A DNA stretch of 64,000 bases from Paenarthrobacter nicotinovorans (GTDB lineage Bacteria; Actinomycetota; Actinomycetes; Actinomycetales; Micrococcaceae): contig NZ_SZVS01000010.1 of assembly GCF_007670255.1 (NCBI RefSeq), positions 62,001 to 126,000 on the forward strand, written 5' to 3'. The notes beneath the pieces are model-generated. The model did not search any database and was not told where the DNA came from. It was given only the letters and a program-made list of their open reading frames with translations. Position 1 is the stretch's first letter. Each line of letters starts with the position of its first letter. The translations under genes and the position numbers were made by a program. Below are positions 47,606 through 55,904 of this stretch, piece by piece.

Positions 47606-48214
47606 ATGAACCTCCCGGACAACGGCGCCGAGCCCCGAACGATCATCCAAGTACCAACTTTTCCGCTGGCCAAGGCAAGTGATGAGGCTCCTGTTCAGCC
47701 GGCCAGCACTTCCAGGGTGCTCTGGATCGCCACCTACGTTGCGGTGATGGGGCTGGTCTCACTTCGATTACCGTCCATCAACCAGAATCTAAGCCGGCAG
47801 GTGCCTACTGAGGTGCGTGCGGAACTCGGTGATGACCGCTTGGTTGGCCTTTCCATGATGGTTGGCACTGTTTTGTTCTTTGTTGCCTACTCAGTCATCA
47901 TGTGTCTCTTCCTGTCCCTGGCTTCGGTTCTGGACAAGCGGCTGGTCCCCGGAAAAGCAGGGCTCGGTCACCGCTGGCAGGTGGGTGTCTTCTTCGTCAT
48001 CGCCGTGCTTTCGACAATTCCGGTGCAGTTGACGGGTTTGTTGATCAGCACGCTCCAACCCCGCGATTTGCCGGGGTACTGGTTTTACTTTCCACTCATG
48101 GCGCTGGGTGTCCTCATGCTGTTCCGCCGGCATTGGAGGAGCTTTCGTGCAACGCGACAAGTCCTGGTCGTCGGTGCAGGAATGGGCCTTGCGGTAATGG
48201 TCGCCCTTGGCTGA
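47606..48214 (+). CDS. Multi-pass membrane protein of the bacteriocin-like operon
   Basis: Unassigned 202-residue protein. A polar N-terminal segment of about 40 residues is followed by five hydrophobic helices (about 38-55, 80-100, 115-138, 147-165, 175-195). ATG 47606 has AGGA upstream and follows the SpoIIM gene by seven bases; frame upstream of this ATG lies inside the SpoIIM gene. Position suggests a role in maturation, export or immunity. Confidence 0.7.
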   Translation: MNLPDNGAEPRTIIQVPTFPLAKASDEAPVQPASTSRVLWIATYVAVMGLVSLRLPSINQNLSRQVPTEVRAELGDDRLVGLSMMVGTVLFFVAYSVIMCLFLSLASVLDKRLVPGKAGLGHRWQVGVFFVIAVLSTIPVQLTGLLISTLQPRDLPGYWFYFPLMALGVLMLFRRHWRSFRATRQVLVVGAGMGLAVMVALG

Positions 48215-48244
48215 TTCGCCTCCCCACTTTTCTCAAGGAGTCAC

Positions 48245-48652
48245 ATGTTGAAGCAGTACTACCCGTTCGCTTTGCGCTTTCTCGGTTGCTCTGTGGTTGT
48301 CCTGTCTGTCCTCTCCGGCATACTCTTGCTGGCCGCGCCGCCACCCCAAGGCCTGCAAAAAATCGATCCACAAACGCTGCGCAGCGCCGCCGTCATCGCG
48401 CTCGGCGTTTTCGGGGCTATTCTGCCTGTGATCATGGTCATCGGTCCTTCGGCTAAGCGGCCCCTCCTGAAGGCGGTGATTTTCGCGGCAGCTGGGTTCG
48501 CGAATGCCATGACCCTGAGTCCGTTGTTGTCTGTCCCCCTTCAAGACACAATGGGCCTGTTCGCGACAGTGTGTGCCATCGCCCTGGCTGTGCTTAGCCT
48601 GCTGGTGTACATGGACGCTGTCCAGCAGCAAAAGCCGCAGAGTAAGTTCTAG
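48245..48652 (+). CDS. Four-helix membrane protein, paralogue of the protein at 46160
   Basis: 135 residues, same helix layout and conserved landmarks as the 46160 protein (APPPQGLQ, LRSAAVIALG, LLKAVIFAAAGFANAMTLSP, LLSVPLQ). No known family recognised. AAGGAG lies 5 nt before ATG 48245. Duplicated small membrane proteins in a bacteriocin operon are candidates for immunity proteins; not proven. Confidence 0.75.
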   Translation: MLKQYYPFALRFLGCSVVVLSVLSGILLLAAPPPQGLQKIDPQTLRSAAVIALGVFGAILPVIMVIGPSAKRPLLKAVIFAAAGFANAMTLSPLLSVPLQDTMGLFATVCAIALAVLSLLVYMDAVQQQKPQSKF

Positions 48653-48655
48653 GTC

Positions 48656-50116
48656 GTGCCTGCGAGCGCCCGATCCGGTTACTCCGCTCTCCGCGACTTC
48701 CGCGCCTTTCAACTTTTGAACGCGTTACGGTGGTCCATCTCACTGGATTCGTTCAGAGTGGTGACCGTGGTTGGGACCGTTGCGGTAGTGCTGCTGGGCA
48801 CGGTGGTCCTGGGAAGTGTACTCACAGCTGTGCGCAGTCGCCTCTCTGAGGCAGAGACTGCGAGCACCCTTTGGCTCGGGATTCTGTTTATCTCCTACTC
48901 CGCAACAGTGCTCGTGCTCAGCGAGGTGGTCTCCAACCGACGACTTGCTGTGACAGGAAGCCAACACCTTGACTTATTCAGAGCCCTGGAGCTGACACTC
49001 CAGAGCGTGGTCTTGCGCTATGGCATTCTGCCGTTGGCCGGTCGGTTGGCTCTGCTTTGGTCCCCTGCGGCCGTCTTCTTCGTGGTCTTTTTCGAAAGTT
49101 CTCCGCTGTACCTGGCAGCCGTGTCCACCGCTGGTTCGTTGCTGGTCCTGTCCTCGACGGCGGCACTTTACTGTGTTCTCAAGCTGGCCTCGGCACCTGC
49201 TCAACGCCATGTTCTACGGGCTTCCTCCTGTGTGGCGGCACTTTTCACGGGATTGTTGATGGGTGCAGCAACGTCCCTGTTCCTGAGCACCGGACCAAAG
49301 CTGCATACTCCCGTCTTGATGGGCCTACTCCCCTGGATCAACGCGAACCTCCTGCTATTCGGGGTCATCTTTGGCTGTTGGAGTATCCGCCTGTGGCGGC
49401 GCCTGGCCTACCGGCAGATCGTTGGGCTTCAACGGGCACAGGTGGCCTCAAAACGGCTTCCCAGCCTGTGGGCCGTACTCCTCAGGGAGCTCCTCAGCAG
49501 CAGACAAGGTTCACTTGTAGGTGTCACCACGCTGTCATGGATTGCAGTGTCGGGGTGCCTGATCGGTGCATGGATGATTCTTCCTGTTACTGCTGGTTCC
49601 ATCGTGTACCTGCATCGTGCCCTGATAGGTGTCACCATCATCCTGAGCCTCGGCACCACCGAACCTGTACTTCACAGCATCGGACCCACTACACGAATGG
49701 ACGCCCTGCGTTTCGCTTGGGAAATCGGCCTATCGGTTCGGACGATCCTGAAAAGTTTGATGACTCTCTACTACGTCTTGGCCGCTTCAGTTGGCTGCTT
49801 TGTCTTTTGTGCTGCCGGTCTGCTGTTCCGAACTCCCGTCCCGGGCGTCATATTGGTCAGCATCATCGTCATGGCAGCAGGGATCATCTCGGAGTTTGTC
49901 GCCAGGCCAGCTGTCAGCACGGATGGGACAAAATCAGCAGACATCATGGATGCCCTCTACACCCTGGTCCTCGTTTCCCCTTGCTCAACCGTTCTAGCCC
50001 TGGAGCCCTCGCACAGCACCTTGTTGTTGCTTGGATACGCGCTCGTCCTGACTGTAGGAGTTGCCCTATGCTTGCGAACCAGCCTGCTGAAGTTTCGTTG
50101 TCCTTCCGCGCTGTGA
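48656..50116 (+). CDS. Large membrane protein, putative ABC permease partner
   Basis: 486 residues with about 12 hydrophobic segments and no family motif that I recognise. Its 3' end overlaps the ATPase gene by 49 nt, so it is most likely the membrane half of an ABC exporter or immunity pump. GTG 48656 is weakly supported (no clear ribosome site), four bases after the upstream stop. Codon use looks less GC-rich than the flanking housekeeping genes. Confidence 0.68.
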   Translation: MPASARSGYSALRDFRAFQLLNALRWSISLDSFRVVTVVGTVAVVLLGTVVLGSVLTAVRSRLSEAETASTLWLGILFISYSATVLVLSEVVSNRRLAVTGSQHLDLFRALELTLQSVVLRYGILPLAGRLALLWSPAAVFFVVFFESSPLYLAAVSTAGSLLVLSSTAALYCVLKLASAPAQRHVLRASSCVAALFTGLLMGAATSLFLSTGPKLHTPVLMGLLPWINANLLLFGVIFGCWSIRLWRRLAYRQIVGLQRAQVASKRLPSLWAVLLRELLSSRQGSLVGVTTLSWIAVSGCLIGAWMILPVTAGSIVYLHRALIGVTIILSLGTTEPVLHSIGPTTRMDALRFAWEIGLSVRTILKSLMTLYYVLAASVGCFVFCAAGLLFRTPVPGVILVSIIVMAAGIISEFVARPAVSTDGTKSADIMDALYTLVLVSPCSTVLALEPSHSTLLLLGYALVLTVGVALCLRTSLLKFRCPSAL

Positions 50117-50715
50117 CAGCCGGTTATCAAAAGGCCATGCCGGTCCTGGACGCACTAAGTCTTGAGATCACGGAGCCTGGCCTGTACCAAGTCGCAGGCG
50201 GCAACGGCAGCGGCAAGTCCACCCTTCTTGAACTGATTAGTGGCTTCTTGGAACCATGGTCGGGTTCCGTTCATCTCTGCGGCAAGGATGCAAGTAGCTT
50301 CAGCGCAAGGAACCTCCGCAGTGTGTGCCGTACTGCCCCGGCTGTCTACCCCTCAATGACTGTTCGGGACCATTTGTCATTCGCTGCCCGCGCGCGAGGC
50401 TTAGCCACTGACGCCGCTGTTCAGCGGGCAATGGACTACGGGCTGACGGACTGGTTAGAGCAGCCCGCCTCAGCTTTATCCACGGGCAATCAGCGCAAGC
50501 TTTGGATCCTGATGTGCACAATTGCCGATACTCCCGTTACAGTGCTGGACGAACCGTTCAATGCCTTGGATCAGCACGGGATCGACATTCTGGCGGCGGA
50601 GTTGCGGGATTGGGCCACTACAAGGATCGTCATGCTGATCTCGCACGTGCTACCGGCGAAACTCGCCGTGCGTCACTCATTCCTTTTGCAAAGGCGGCCG
50701 GGGCAGAGCACTTAG
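50068..50715 (+). CDS. ABC transporter ATP-binding protein of the bacteriocin-like operon
   Basis: 215 residues, single nucleotide-binding domain: Walker A GGNGSGKST, a variant signature (ALSTGNQRKLWIL in place of LSGGQ), Walker B VTVLDEPFNALD and switch histidine LISHV. ATG 50068 has AGGAG 7 nt upstream. Frame continues far upstream but inside the membrane gene. Exports the bacteriocin or clears it from the membrane as an immunity pump (inference). Confidence 0.82.
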   Translation: MLANQPAEVSLSFRAVTAGYQKAMPVLDALSLEITEPGLYQVAGGNGSGKSTLLELISGFLEPWSGSVHLCGKDASSFSARNLRSVCRTAPAVYPSMTVRDHLSFAARARGLATDAAVQRAMDYGLTDWLEQPASALSTGNQRKLWILMCTIADTPVTVLDEPFNALDQHGIDILAAELRDWATTRIVMLISHVLPAKLAVRHSFLLQRRPGQST

Positions 50716-50732
50716 TCTCCCTCTTGGACCGA

Positions 50733-50942
50733 TCAGAATACCCTGCTCCACGGAAAAAGCAGCAATGTGGACAGCGGAACCACACAGCCGATGGCGCCGG
50801 ACATCTGGAGTGCCTTCGGGTAGCGATAATCATCAACAGACTGCGTGAACGCGGCAATGTTTGCTGCCAAGTAGTACACCAGCACTCCGAATGACGTCGC
50901 TGCCAAGTGGGTAGCGACGAAGCTCCCGTCACCGTTCAACAC
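50733..50942 (-). pseudogene. Truncated amino acid permease remnant
   Basis: Open frame of 69 residues whose stretch SFGVLVYYLAANIAAFTQ and YRYPKALQMSGA matches the C-terminal part of the intact permease at 51182-52438 (SFGVLLYYLVANIAAFTQ, RRYPKFLQVAGA). The first three quarters of the gene are missing. It points to duplication then loss, or to an insertion next to the permease. Confidence 0.75.
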
Positions 50943-51052
50943 CTAGGCCCGGCCGTCCCACCACTCATTTTTGGGCTTTTTGGGGGATGAAGGCTCCGAA
51001 CACCACCTAATTTTGAGGTTGGAACACCTAGACTCCAGAAGCCAGCCATAGT
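50939..51052 (+). promoter_or_regulatory. Direct-repeat box ladder, site C (orphan)
   Basis: Boxes ACACCTAG 50939, CCACTCAT 50961, CCACCTAA 51003 and ACACCTAG 51024; spacing 22, 42 and 21 bp. A possible -10 is CATAGT 51047-51052. No recognisable gene follows on this strand, only two GC-rich stem-loops and then the end of the convergent permease gene. It may be a remnant promoter, or may drive a small RNA. Confidence 0.55.
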
Positions 51053-51066
51053 CTTCTTTTGTGCCT

Positions 51067-51172
51067 CCGGAGCGGGAACCCGGTGTCCGGCGGGTAACCC
51101 CACCCGCTCCAGGTGTAGGCGGCACTACGGCACGGCTCCACCTGACTACCCCCAGGCGGAGTCGTGCCCAGC
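51067..51172 (+). other. Two GC-rich stem-loops downstream of site C
   Basis: GGAGCGGG...CCCGCTCC (about 51067-51110) and GGCACGGCTCCACCTG/CAGGCGGAGTCGTGCC (about 51130-51168). They lie between the orphan promoter-like site C and the 3' end of the leftward permease. Either the permease terminator or part of a small RNA; the absence of a T run leaves this open. Confidence 0.4.
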
Positions 51173-51181
51173 CTGCCAGCT

Positions 51182-52438
51182 TCAGCTGTCACTGCGGCGC
51201 AATCGCAGGAACCGGTACAGGATGCCGACGGCGAACATCGAAACGCCCACCACTACGGACAGTGGTGGCAGCGTGGCAACCAGGCCCACGCAGGCCACGG
51301 CCCCAGCCACCTGCAAGAACTTCGGGTATCGGCGATCTTCAGAGGGCTGCGTAAACGCCGCAATGTTTGCCACCAGGTAGTACAGCAGTACCCCGAAGGA
51401 CGAGAAGCCGATAGCTCCCCGCAGGTCTGCCACTGCAATGACCACACAGATCACCACACCAATGGTCATCTCGGCCCGATGCGGAACCTTGTATTTTGCG
51501 TGGACGGCCGAGAGCCAGTGCGGGAGGTCGTGTTCCCGGGCCATCGCCAAGCTGGTTCGACCAAGGCCAGCAACAAGAGCCAAGAGCGCCCCTAGTGACG
51601 CTACGGCTGCGCCGATCCGGACCACGGGAGCCGCCCACGCCATGGAGCCTGCAGTCACGGCGTCCGCCAGTGGCGTTGGAGTCCCGGCCACTCCGTCAGG
51701 GCCAAGCCCCGCGAGCAGGGTGATGGCGATGACCGCGTAAAGGACGATCGTGATTCCCAACGCGATGGTGATGGCCTTGGGGATGGTCCTGCGGGGTTCC
51801 TGTACTTCTTCCCCCATGGTCGCGATACGGGCGTACCCGGCGAACGCGAAGAACAGCAGGCCTGCCGATTGCAGGACGCCATACCAGCCGTGGGCCAGCA
51901 GGCCCTCACCTAAGATTCCGCCGAAGTCTGGGCCCGAACCGCCCCACACCGCGGCAAGGGCAATGGCGAGGGCGGCAAGCACTAAAGCCACCAGCACACG
52001 CGTCAACCCCGTGGTTCGGGTGACCCCGTGATAATTCACCGCAGTCAAAATTACGACGGCGGCAATCGCCACCGGGCGCTCCCAACCTTGCGGGGCGGCA
52101 TAGGCGGCGAACGTCATGGCCATGGCCGCGGCGCTGGCTGTTTTGCCGATGACGAATCCCCAGCCAGCCAGGAACCCGGGCCATGGTCCGAGCCGTTCCC
52201 GGCCGTAGACGTACGTTCCACCGGAGGTGGGGTAGGCTGCCGCGAGTTGGGCGGAGGAGGTCGCGTTGCAGAAAGCCACGAAGGCCGCCACCACAAGGCC
52301 TACCAAGAGTCCCGACCCTGCAGCCCCGGCTGCAGGAGTATACGCGGCGAACACTCCGGCGCCGATCATGGACCCCAACCCGATAAGGGATGCGTCGAAG
52401 GTACCTAGGCGTCGGGCCAACGTGGGTGGCTGGTTCAC
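51182..52438 (-). CDS. APC-family amino acid permease
   Basis: Membrane transporter of 418 residues and about 12 helices. TM1 motif LIGLGSMIGAGVFAAYTPAAG and the loop EEVQEPRRTIPKAI are typical of the APC superfamily. GTG 52438 is chosen as AAAGGG lies just upstream; an earlier GTG at 52462 is in frame. It starts 73 bp after the LuxR-type gene and may share its transcript. A truncated relative lies at 50733-50942. Substrate unknown. Confidence 0.88.
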   Translation of the reverse strand: MNQPPTLARRLGTFDASLIGLGSMIGAGVFAAYTPAAGAAGSGLLVGLVVAAFVAFCNATSSAQLAAAYPTSGGTYVYGRERLGPWPGFLAGWGFVIGKTASAAAMAMTFAAYAAPQGWERPVAIAAVVILTAVNYHGVTRTTGLTRVLVALVLAALAIALAAVWGGSGPDFGGILGEGLLAHGWYGVLQSAGLLFFAFAGYARIATMGEEVQEPRRTIPKAITIALGITIVLYAVIAITLLAGLGPDGVAGTPTPLADAVTAGSMAWAAPVVRIGAAVASLGALLALVAGLGRTSLAMAREHDLPHWLSAVHAKYKVPHRAEMTIGVVICVVIAVADLRGAIGFSSFGVLLYYLVANIAAFTQPSEDRRYPKFLQVAGAVACVGLVATLPPLSVVVGVSMFAVGILYRFLRLRRSDS

Positions 52439-52510
52439 ATGAGCCCTTTCAGCATCTGCCACGGCACCTATGTCGGTGCCGCGAGAGGGACGCAGACAGC
52501 ATATCCAGTG

Positions 52511-55093
52511 TCACTCGGGCGGCAGTGAATTTCTGGCCAGGATGAAGAGACGATTGCGCGAAGTTGCGCCGGTCTTTCTAAGAGCGTTGGAAATGTGGTT
52601 CTCCACTGTCCTGGCACTGATTCCAAGTTGCTCAGCAATCTCCACGTTCGAGCGGTACCCGGCCAGCAAGGCTATTTCGGTTTCCCTGTCTGTGAGGAGC
52701 ATTGACTTCACTGCACTGACGGAGACCGGTTCGAATGCTGCCGGGAATCTGGCCGCGAACAGTGATGACTCCGCCGCGAGGACTTCCGCAGTGTCTGAGT
52801 CGCCGTCCAGAACCTGACGTTTGAGGCCGCCCTGGAGCAACATGCCAACCTGGTAGAGGTCGATGTCCGGTTCGTAGTGTTTCAACAAACTGCGGAGCGT
52901 CTTGTGTTCTCCCTCCACCACAGCCGTTGCGATGGCCAGAAACTGTTCATGAACGGTGATGTTGCTTTCCCTGAGGATCTTTTTCAGCAGGTCCAGCACC
53001 GGGCGTGCCGGACTCAGGCAGGTGCACAGCAGCGCCGTCATCATGCCTTCCAGTACGTACCCGCTCTTCAGCTGCCGGTTGATCAGTTGTAAGGCACGGC
53101 GGTCAAATCCCGCCGGCCGAGTGTTGCTGCCGGCGACCAGTGCGTAAGTCCCCTTACCTACCCCCGGCAACGGACCGACGTCGGGCACCTTTGTCCGCGC
53201 CTGAGTGGCAATGGATAGTTCCGGCGCGGCCGAAGACGTGGCGTGCCGCAGGCCCGCAAGGCGCAGCATGGCGTCGTAGAGTACGTCCACCACAAAGCCG
53301 GGCCGGCCCATCGCGAACACGCTGCTCATCAGGTATTCGGCTTCCTCGAAGTAGCCTCGGTAGAGCAGCCCGTGGACCGCAATGTAACTGCTGGTGACCA
53401 CTCCGAACTGGTCGAGGCTCTTACGGGCTTCGGCACGCCAGTCCAGTGCGAACACCAGCGATTCATCGATCTTGCCACTGGCAAAAAGCGAGAACCCGGT
53501 GATGAATGGCCGTAGGTGCGGGAATGTCTCGTCGTCTTTTATGTCCTTGATGGCTTCCAGGGCAATGGTCGGATTGAGGCGGTAAAGATGCATTAGGCCC
53601 TCGATCAGCTTGCCGATTCCCGGCATTTGGCCTGTTCCCGCTTCAAGCCGGGTCCTAGGGACACGGCCATGGGATCCGCTGAAAAATAGAATGGCGGCAT
53701 CCGCACCAAATTTTAGTTGTGGATGTGATTCACCCAAGTTCTTCAGAATCCCAACGGCCGAGTTCAATCCCCTGCCCGTGTTGATGGCGAGGAGGGCCTT
53801 GGAGATGGTGAATAGCAGCAGGTCCGAAGGGTCAGCGTCGTGGGTTGATGTTTCCGTGCAGACGCGCTGGGCACGCTTCACATCCACAGGCGCGCCCCAA
53901 TAAATGCGCAACAGCGCAGCTGCATTGGCGACAGACTTTTCGGCCTCCCACCGTTCAAAGCGGGCGCGCTCACGGACCGTGCTGTGTTCATGAAAGTGCC
54001 TGGCCGTAACGGCGTCGTCGCTGCTCCGCTCTCGGCGAAGTGAGGCGAGTACACGGGAGAGGCGGTCCGCGGTGGTGAAGGTGCCGGCAGCCGCTGGCGT
54101 TGACTCCAGCACACCAGCGATTCTGCTCCGCAGCAGGTGCCTGTCCCGTAGGGACTTCTGACCGTTAAAGTAATCTGCGACCACAGGCGGGCTGACCGCC
54201 GCCGTGGCGCCGTTGTGGTGATCGTCCATGACCGACAGCAAGCCCTTGCGTTCGAGCGCGTCCAGCACCTCGGGGTTCACTATCTTTTGAAGGACATCGA
54301 TACGGGCCGTACCCAGAATGGCCATGGTGTTCAACCCCGTGAACTCGTCCGCGGTGAGCTCCGCCAACAACCCCTCGATGGTTCCGCGGAGATGATCGCT
54401 CCAAAGCGTCTCGCCGGTCATGCGCCACAGCCCACCACGCCTGACCAACAGATCGCTCAACGAGGCGGTCTCCGCGATCTTCACGATGAGTCGAGGGTTG
54501 CCGGCCGCCTTGGTCAGAATCCGCGCTGTCGTGTCAGCGTCGGCTGATCCGCCCAGGACTTGCGAGAGGAGGGTGTGGACTTGCTCGTAGTGAAGCGGGT
54601 CCAGCTGCAGGACTGCTTCCCGCCCGTGGTTGAGGACAGCCAGTTGGCCCTTTGTGAAGCTGAGCGGCTCCGGTGCCGTGGCGACCAACGGGCTGCTGGA
54701 ACGGCTGCGGACGGCTTCCAGAACTGCCAGGGATTCGCTGTCTACAAAGTGGATGTCATCCACTACCAGGACGTGTTTGCCGCTCACGGCCAAGTGACTC
54801 GACAGGACGTCAGCCAGATCCAACACGCCACTGCGGCCTGGACGCAGGTCCAGTCCCAGGCTCTTGATGGCCGAGTAAGGGATGTTCTTGTGGGTCCGGA
54901 GACCGGCGATGACGTGGACCATCGCGCCCGATTTCTCGAGGTTGGTGACGACGTTGCGCACTACCGTGCTTTTGCCGCTGCCAGGTACCCCAACTATGCG
55001 CACACCAATGCCGTGCGCTATATAGTCCAGGACGCGCTGAACCTCTACATCGAACACCCGATCCAACCTTCTGCTTCTCTGCATGACCGACAT
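52511..55093 (-). CDS. Large ATP-binding LuxR-type regulator (LAL/MalT-like)
   Basis: 860 residues. N-terminal ATPase with Walker A GVPGSGKST (35-43) and Walker B HVLVVDDIHF; a long helical middle; C-terminal LuxR helix-turn-helix LTDRETEIALLAGYRSNVEI... with AEQLGISARTVENHISNALR. ATG 55093 is preferred, GAGGTGAG being just upstream; GTG 55102 is in frame. Such regulators often activate gene clusters and bind cooperatively. Its upstream region holds box ladder D, so it may control itself and the bacteriocin-like operon. Confidence 0.85.
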   Translation of the reverse strand: MSVMQRSRRLDRVFDVEVQRVLDYIAHGIGVRIVGVPGSGKSTVVRNVVTNLEKSGAMVHVIAGLRTHKNIPYSAIKSLGLDLRPGRSGVLDLADVLSSHLAVSGKHVLVVDDIHFVDSESLAVLEAVRSRSSSPLVATAPEPLSFTKGQLAVLNHGREAVLQLDPLHYEQVHTLLSQVLGGSADADTTARILTKAAGNPRLIVKIAETASLSDLLVRRGGLWRMTGETLWSDHLRGTIEGLLAELTADEFTGLNTMAILGTARIDVLQKIVNPEVLDALERKGLLSVMDDHHNGATAAVSPPVVADYFNGQKSLRDRHLLRSRIAGVLESTPAAAGTFTTADRLSRVLASLRRERSSDDAVTARHFHEHSTVRERARFERWEAEKSVANAAALLRIYWGAPVDVKRAQRVCTETSTHDADPSDLLLFTISKALLAINTGRGLNSAVGILKNLGESHPQLKFGADAAILFFSGSHGRVPRTRLEAGTGQMPGIGKLIEGLMHLYRLNPTIALEAIKDIKDDETFPHLRPFITGFSLFASGKIDESLVFALDWRAEARKSLDQFGVVTSSYIAVHGLLYRGYFEEAEYLMSSVFAMGRPGFVVDVLYDAMLRLAGLRHATSSAAPELSIATQARTKVPDVGPLPGVGKGTYALVAGSNTRPAGFDRRALQLINRQLKSGYVLEGMMTALLCTCLSPARPVLDLLKKILRESNITVHEQFLAIATAVVEGEHKTLRSLLKHYEPDIDLYQVGMLLQGGLKRQVLDGDSDTAEVLAAESSLFAARFPAAFEPVSVSAVKSMLLTDRETEIALLAGYRSNVEIAEQLGISARTVENHISNALRKTGATSRNRLFILARNSLPPE

Positions 55094-55129
55094 TCGGCTC
55101 ACCTCGCAGGCTAGATCTTGAACAGCGGA

Positions 55130-55222
55130 CTAGGTGCTGAAAATGCCTTGCACAGGCGAGATCGGCCAAATCTAGGTGGTGATTGGGGCCGATTCGAATG
55201 GTTGGCGGCATCATCTAGGTGG
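55130..55222 (-). promoter_or_regulatory. Direct-repeat box ladder, site D (LuxR-type gene promoter)
   Basis: On the reverse strand CCACCTAG (55222-55215), CCACCTAG (55179-55172) and GCACCTAG (55137-55130), spaced 43 and 42 bp, twice the 21-22 bp period of sites A and B. The last box is 37 bp before the start codon, where a -35 would be. Fits autoregulation. Confidence 0.6.
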
Positions 55223-55320
55223 TGGCGGCATAGTTCGCGCTGGTATTTGGTGTGCGGGCAGATCATCGGTACCCCTTGCGTCATGGTCTCTCGCCATCGA
55301 CGCTACGGTCTGCGCGGGGA

Positions 55321-55340
55321 GAATTACATGGGTGTAATTC
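55321..55340. promoter_or_regulatory. Perfect 8-bp dyad in the gap before the cold shock gene
   Basis: GAATTACATGGGTGTAATTC has perfect arms GAATTACA/TGTAATTC. It is about 230 bp upstream of the LuxR-type gene and downstream of the cold shock gene on the same strand. Looks like an operator for an unknown regulator; no coding frame there. Confidence 0.35.
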
Positions 55341-55410
55341 GCTATGTGGATATGTCTTCGAATCCATTTTGTGGGCCTAGAACATATCTTCCCTTCTGCG
55401 GGCGACAAAA

Positions 55411-55441
55411 AAGCAGGGCCGGTCAGTGACCGGCCCTGCTT
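55411..55441 (-). terminator. Terminator of the cold shock gene
   Basis: Perfect 15-bp palindromic stem AAGCAGGGCCGGTCA/TGACCGGCCCTGCTT, with a T run on the reverse strand (AAAAAA at 55407-55412 on +), 17 bp after the csp stop. Confidence 0.88.
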
Positions 55442-55457
55442 CTTGGTTATCCGAAGC

Positions 55458-55661
55458 TTAGAGAGCCTGGATGTTTACTGCCTGGGGACCCTTGGGGCCC
55501 TGCTCGACGTCGAAGGAAACCTTCTGGTTCTCTTCGAGGGAGCGGTAGCCCGAGGAGTTGATTGCAGAGTAGTGAGCGAAAACGTCCTGGCTGCCATCTT
55601 CAGGAGAGATGAAGCCGAAGCCCTTTTCGGAGTTGAACCATTTCACGGTACCTGTAGCCAT
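55458..55661 (-). CDS. cspA: Cold shock protein (CspA family)
   Basis: 67-residue single OB-fold nucleic acid-binding protein. RNP1 is [11 protein letters not shown] and RNP2 is [12 protein letters not shown] chaperone at low temperature or in general growth. AAGGA lies 8 nt before ATG 55661. The long 5' leader has a strong stem (55681-55730). Confidence 0.96.
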   Translation of the reverse strand: MATGTVKWFNSEKGFGFISPEDGSQDVFAHYSAINSSGYRSLEENQKVSFDVEQGPKGPQAVNIQAL

Positions 55662-55680
55662 TTTTTCAGTCCTTACTGAA

Positions 55681-55730
55681 GGTGGAGATTCTCCCGACTT
55701 TCGGGTCTCCGGTGTGGGGTGTTCTCCACC
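55681..55730 (-). other. Stem-loop in the csp 5' leader
   Basis: Outer arms GGTGGAGA/TCTCCACC with an inner CCCGA..TCGGG hairpin, ending about 20 bases before the csp ATG. Structured leaders of csp mRNAs often respond to temperature; role here inferred. Confidence 0.5.
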
Positions 55731-55904
55731 GTTACTTCAGAAGGTCGCGATCCGGAGGGACCGCGGGACTGCCTGAACTACCAAATGCCAAACACAACAA
55801 CACCGTCAAGTCTACAGGGATTCGAGCGTATGGCTAGTGCTGGGAAATGTTTTATCCATCGGATGTGCACGCCGGCCGAACCCAAAGGCTCAAGGGCCGA
55901 CGTC

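Noticed and set aside
49057..50067. In-frame N-terminal extension of the ABC ATPase
   Set aside because: Lies within the 12-helix membrane gene and is not coding-like; ATG 50068 has a good ribosome site and begins a normal-size ATPase.
51061..51354. 97-codon frame after box ladder C
   Set aside because: GTG start without ribosome site, Pro/Arg-rich composition and overlap with the permease 3' end; stem-loops seem the more likely content.
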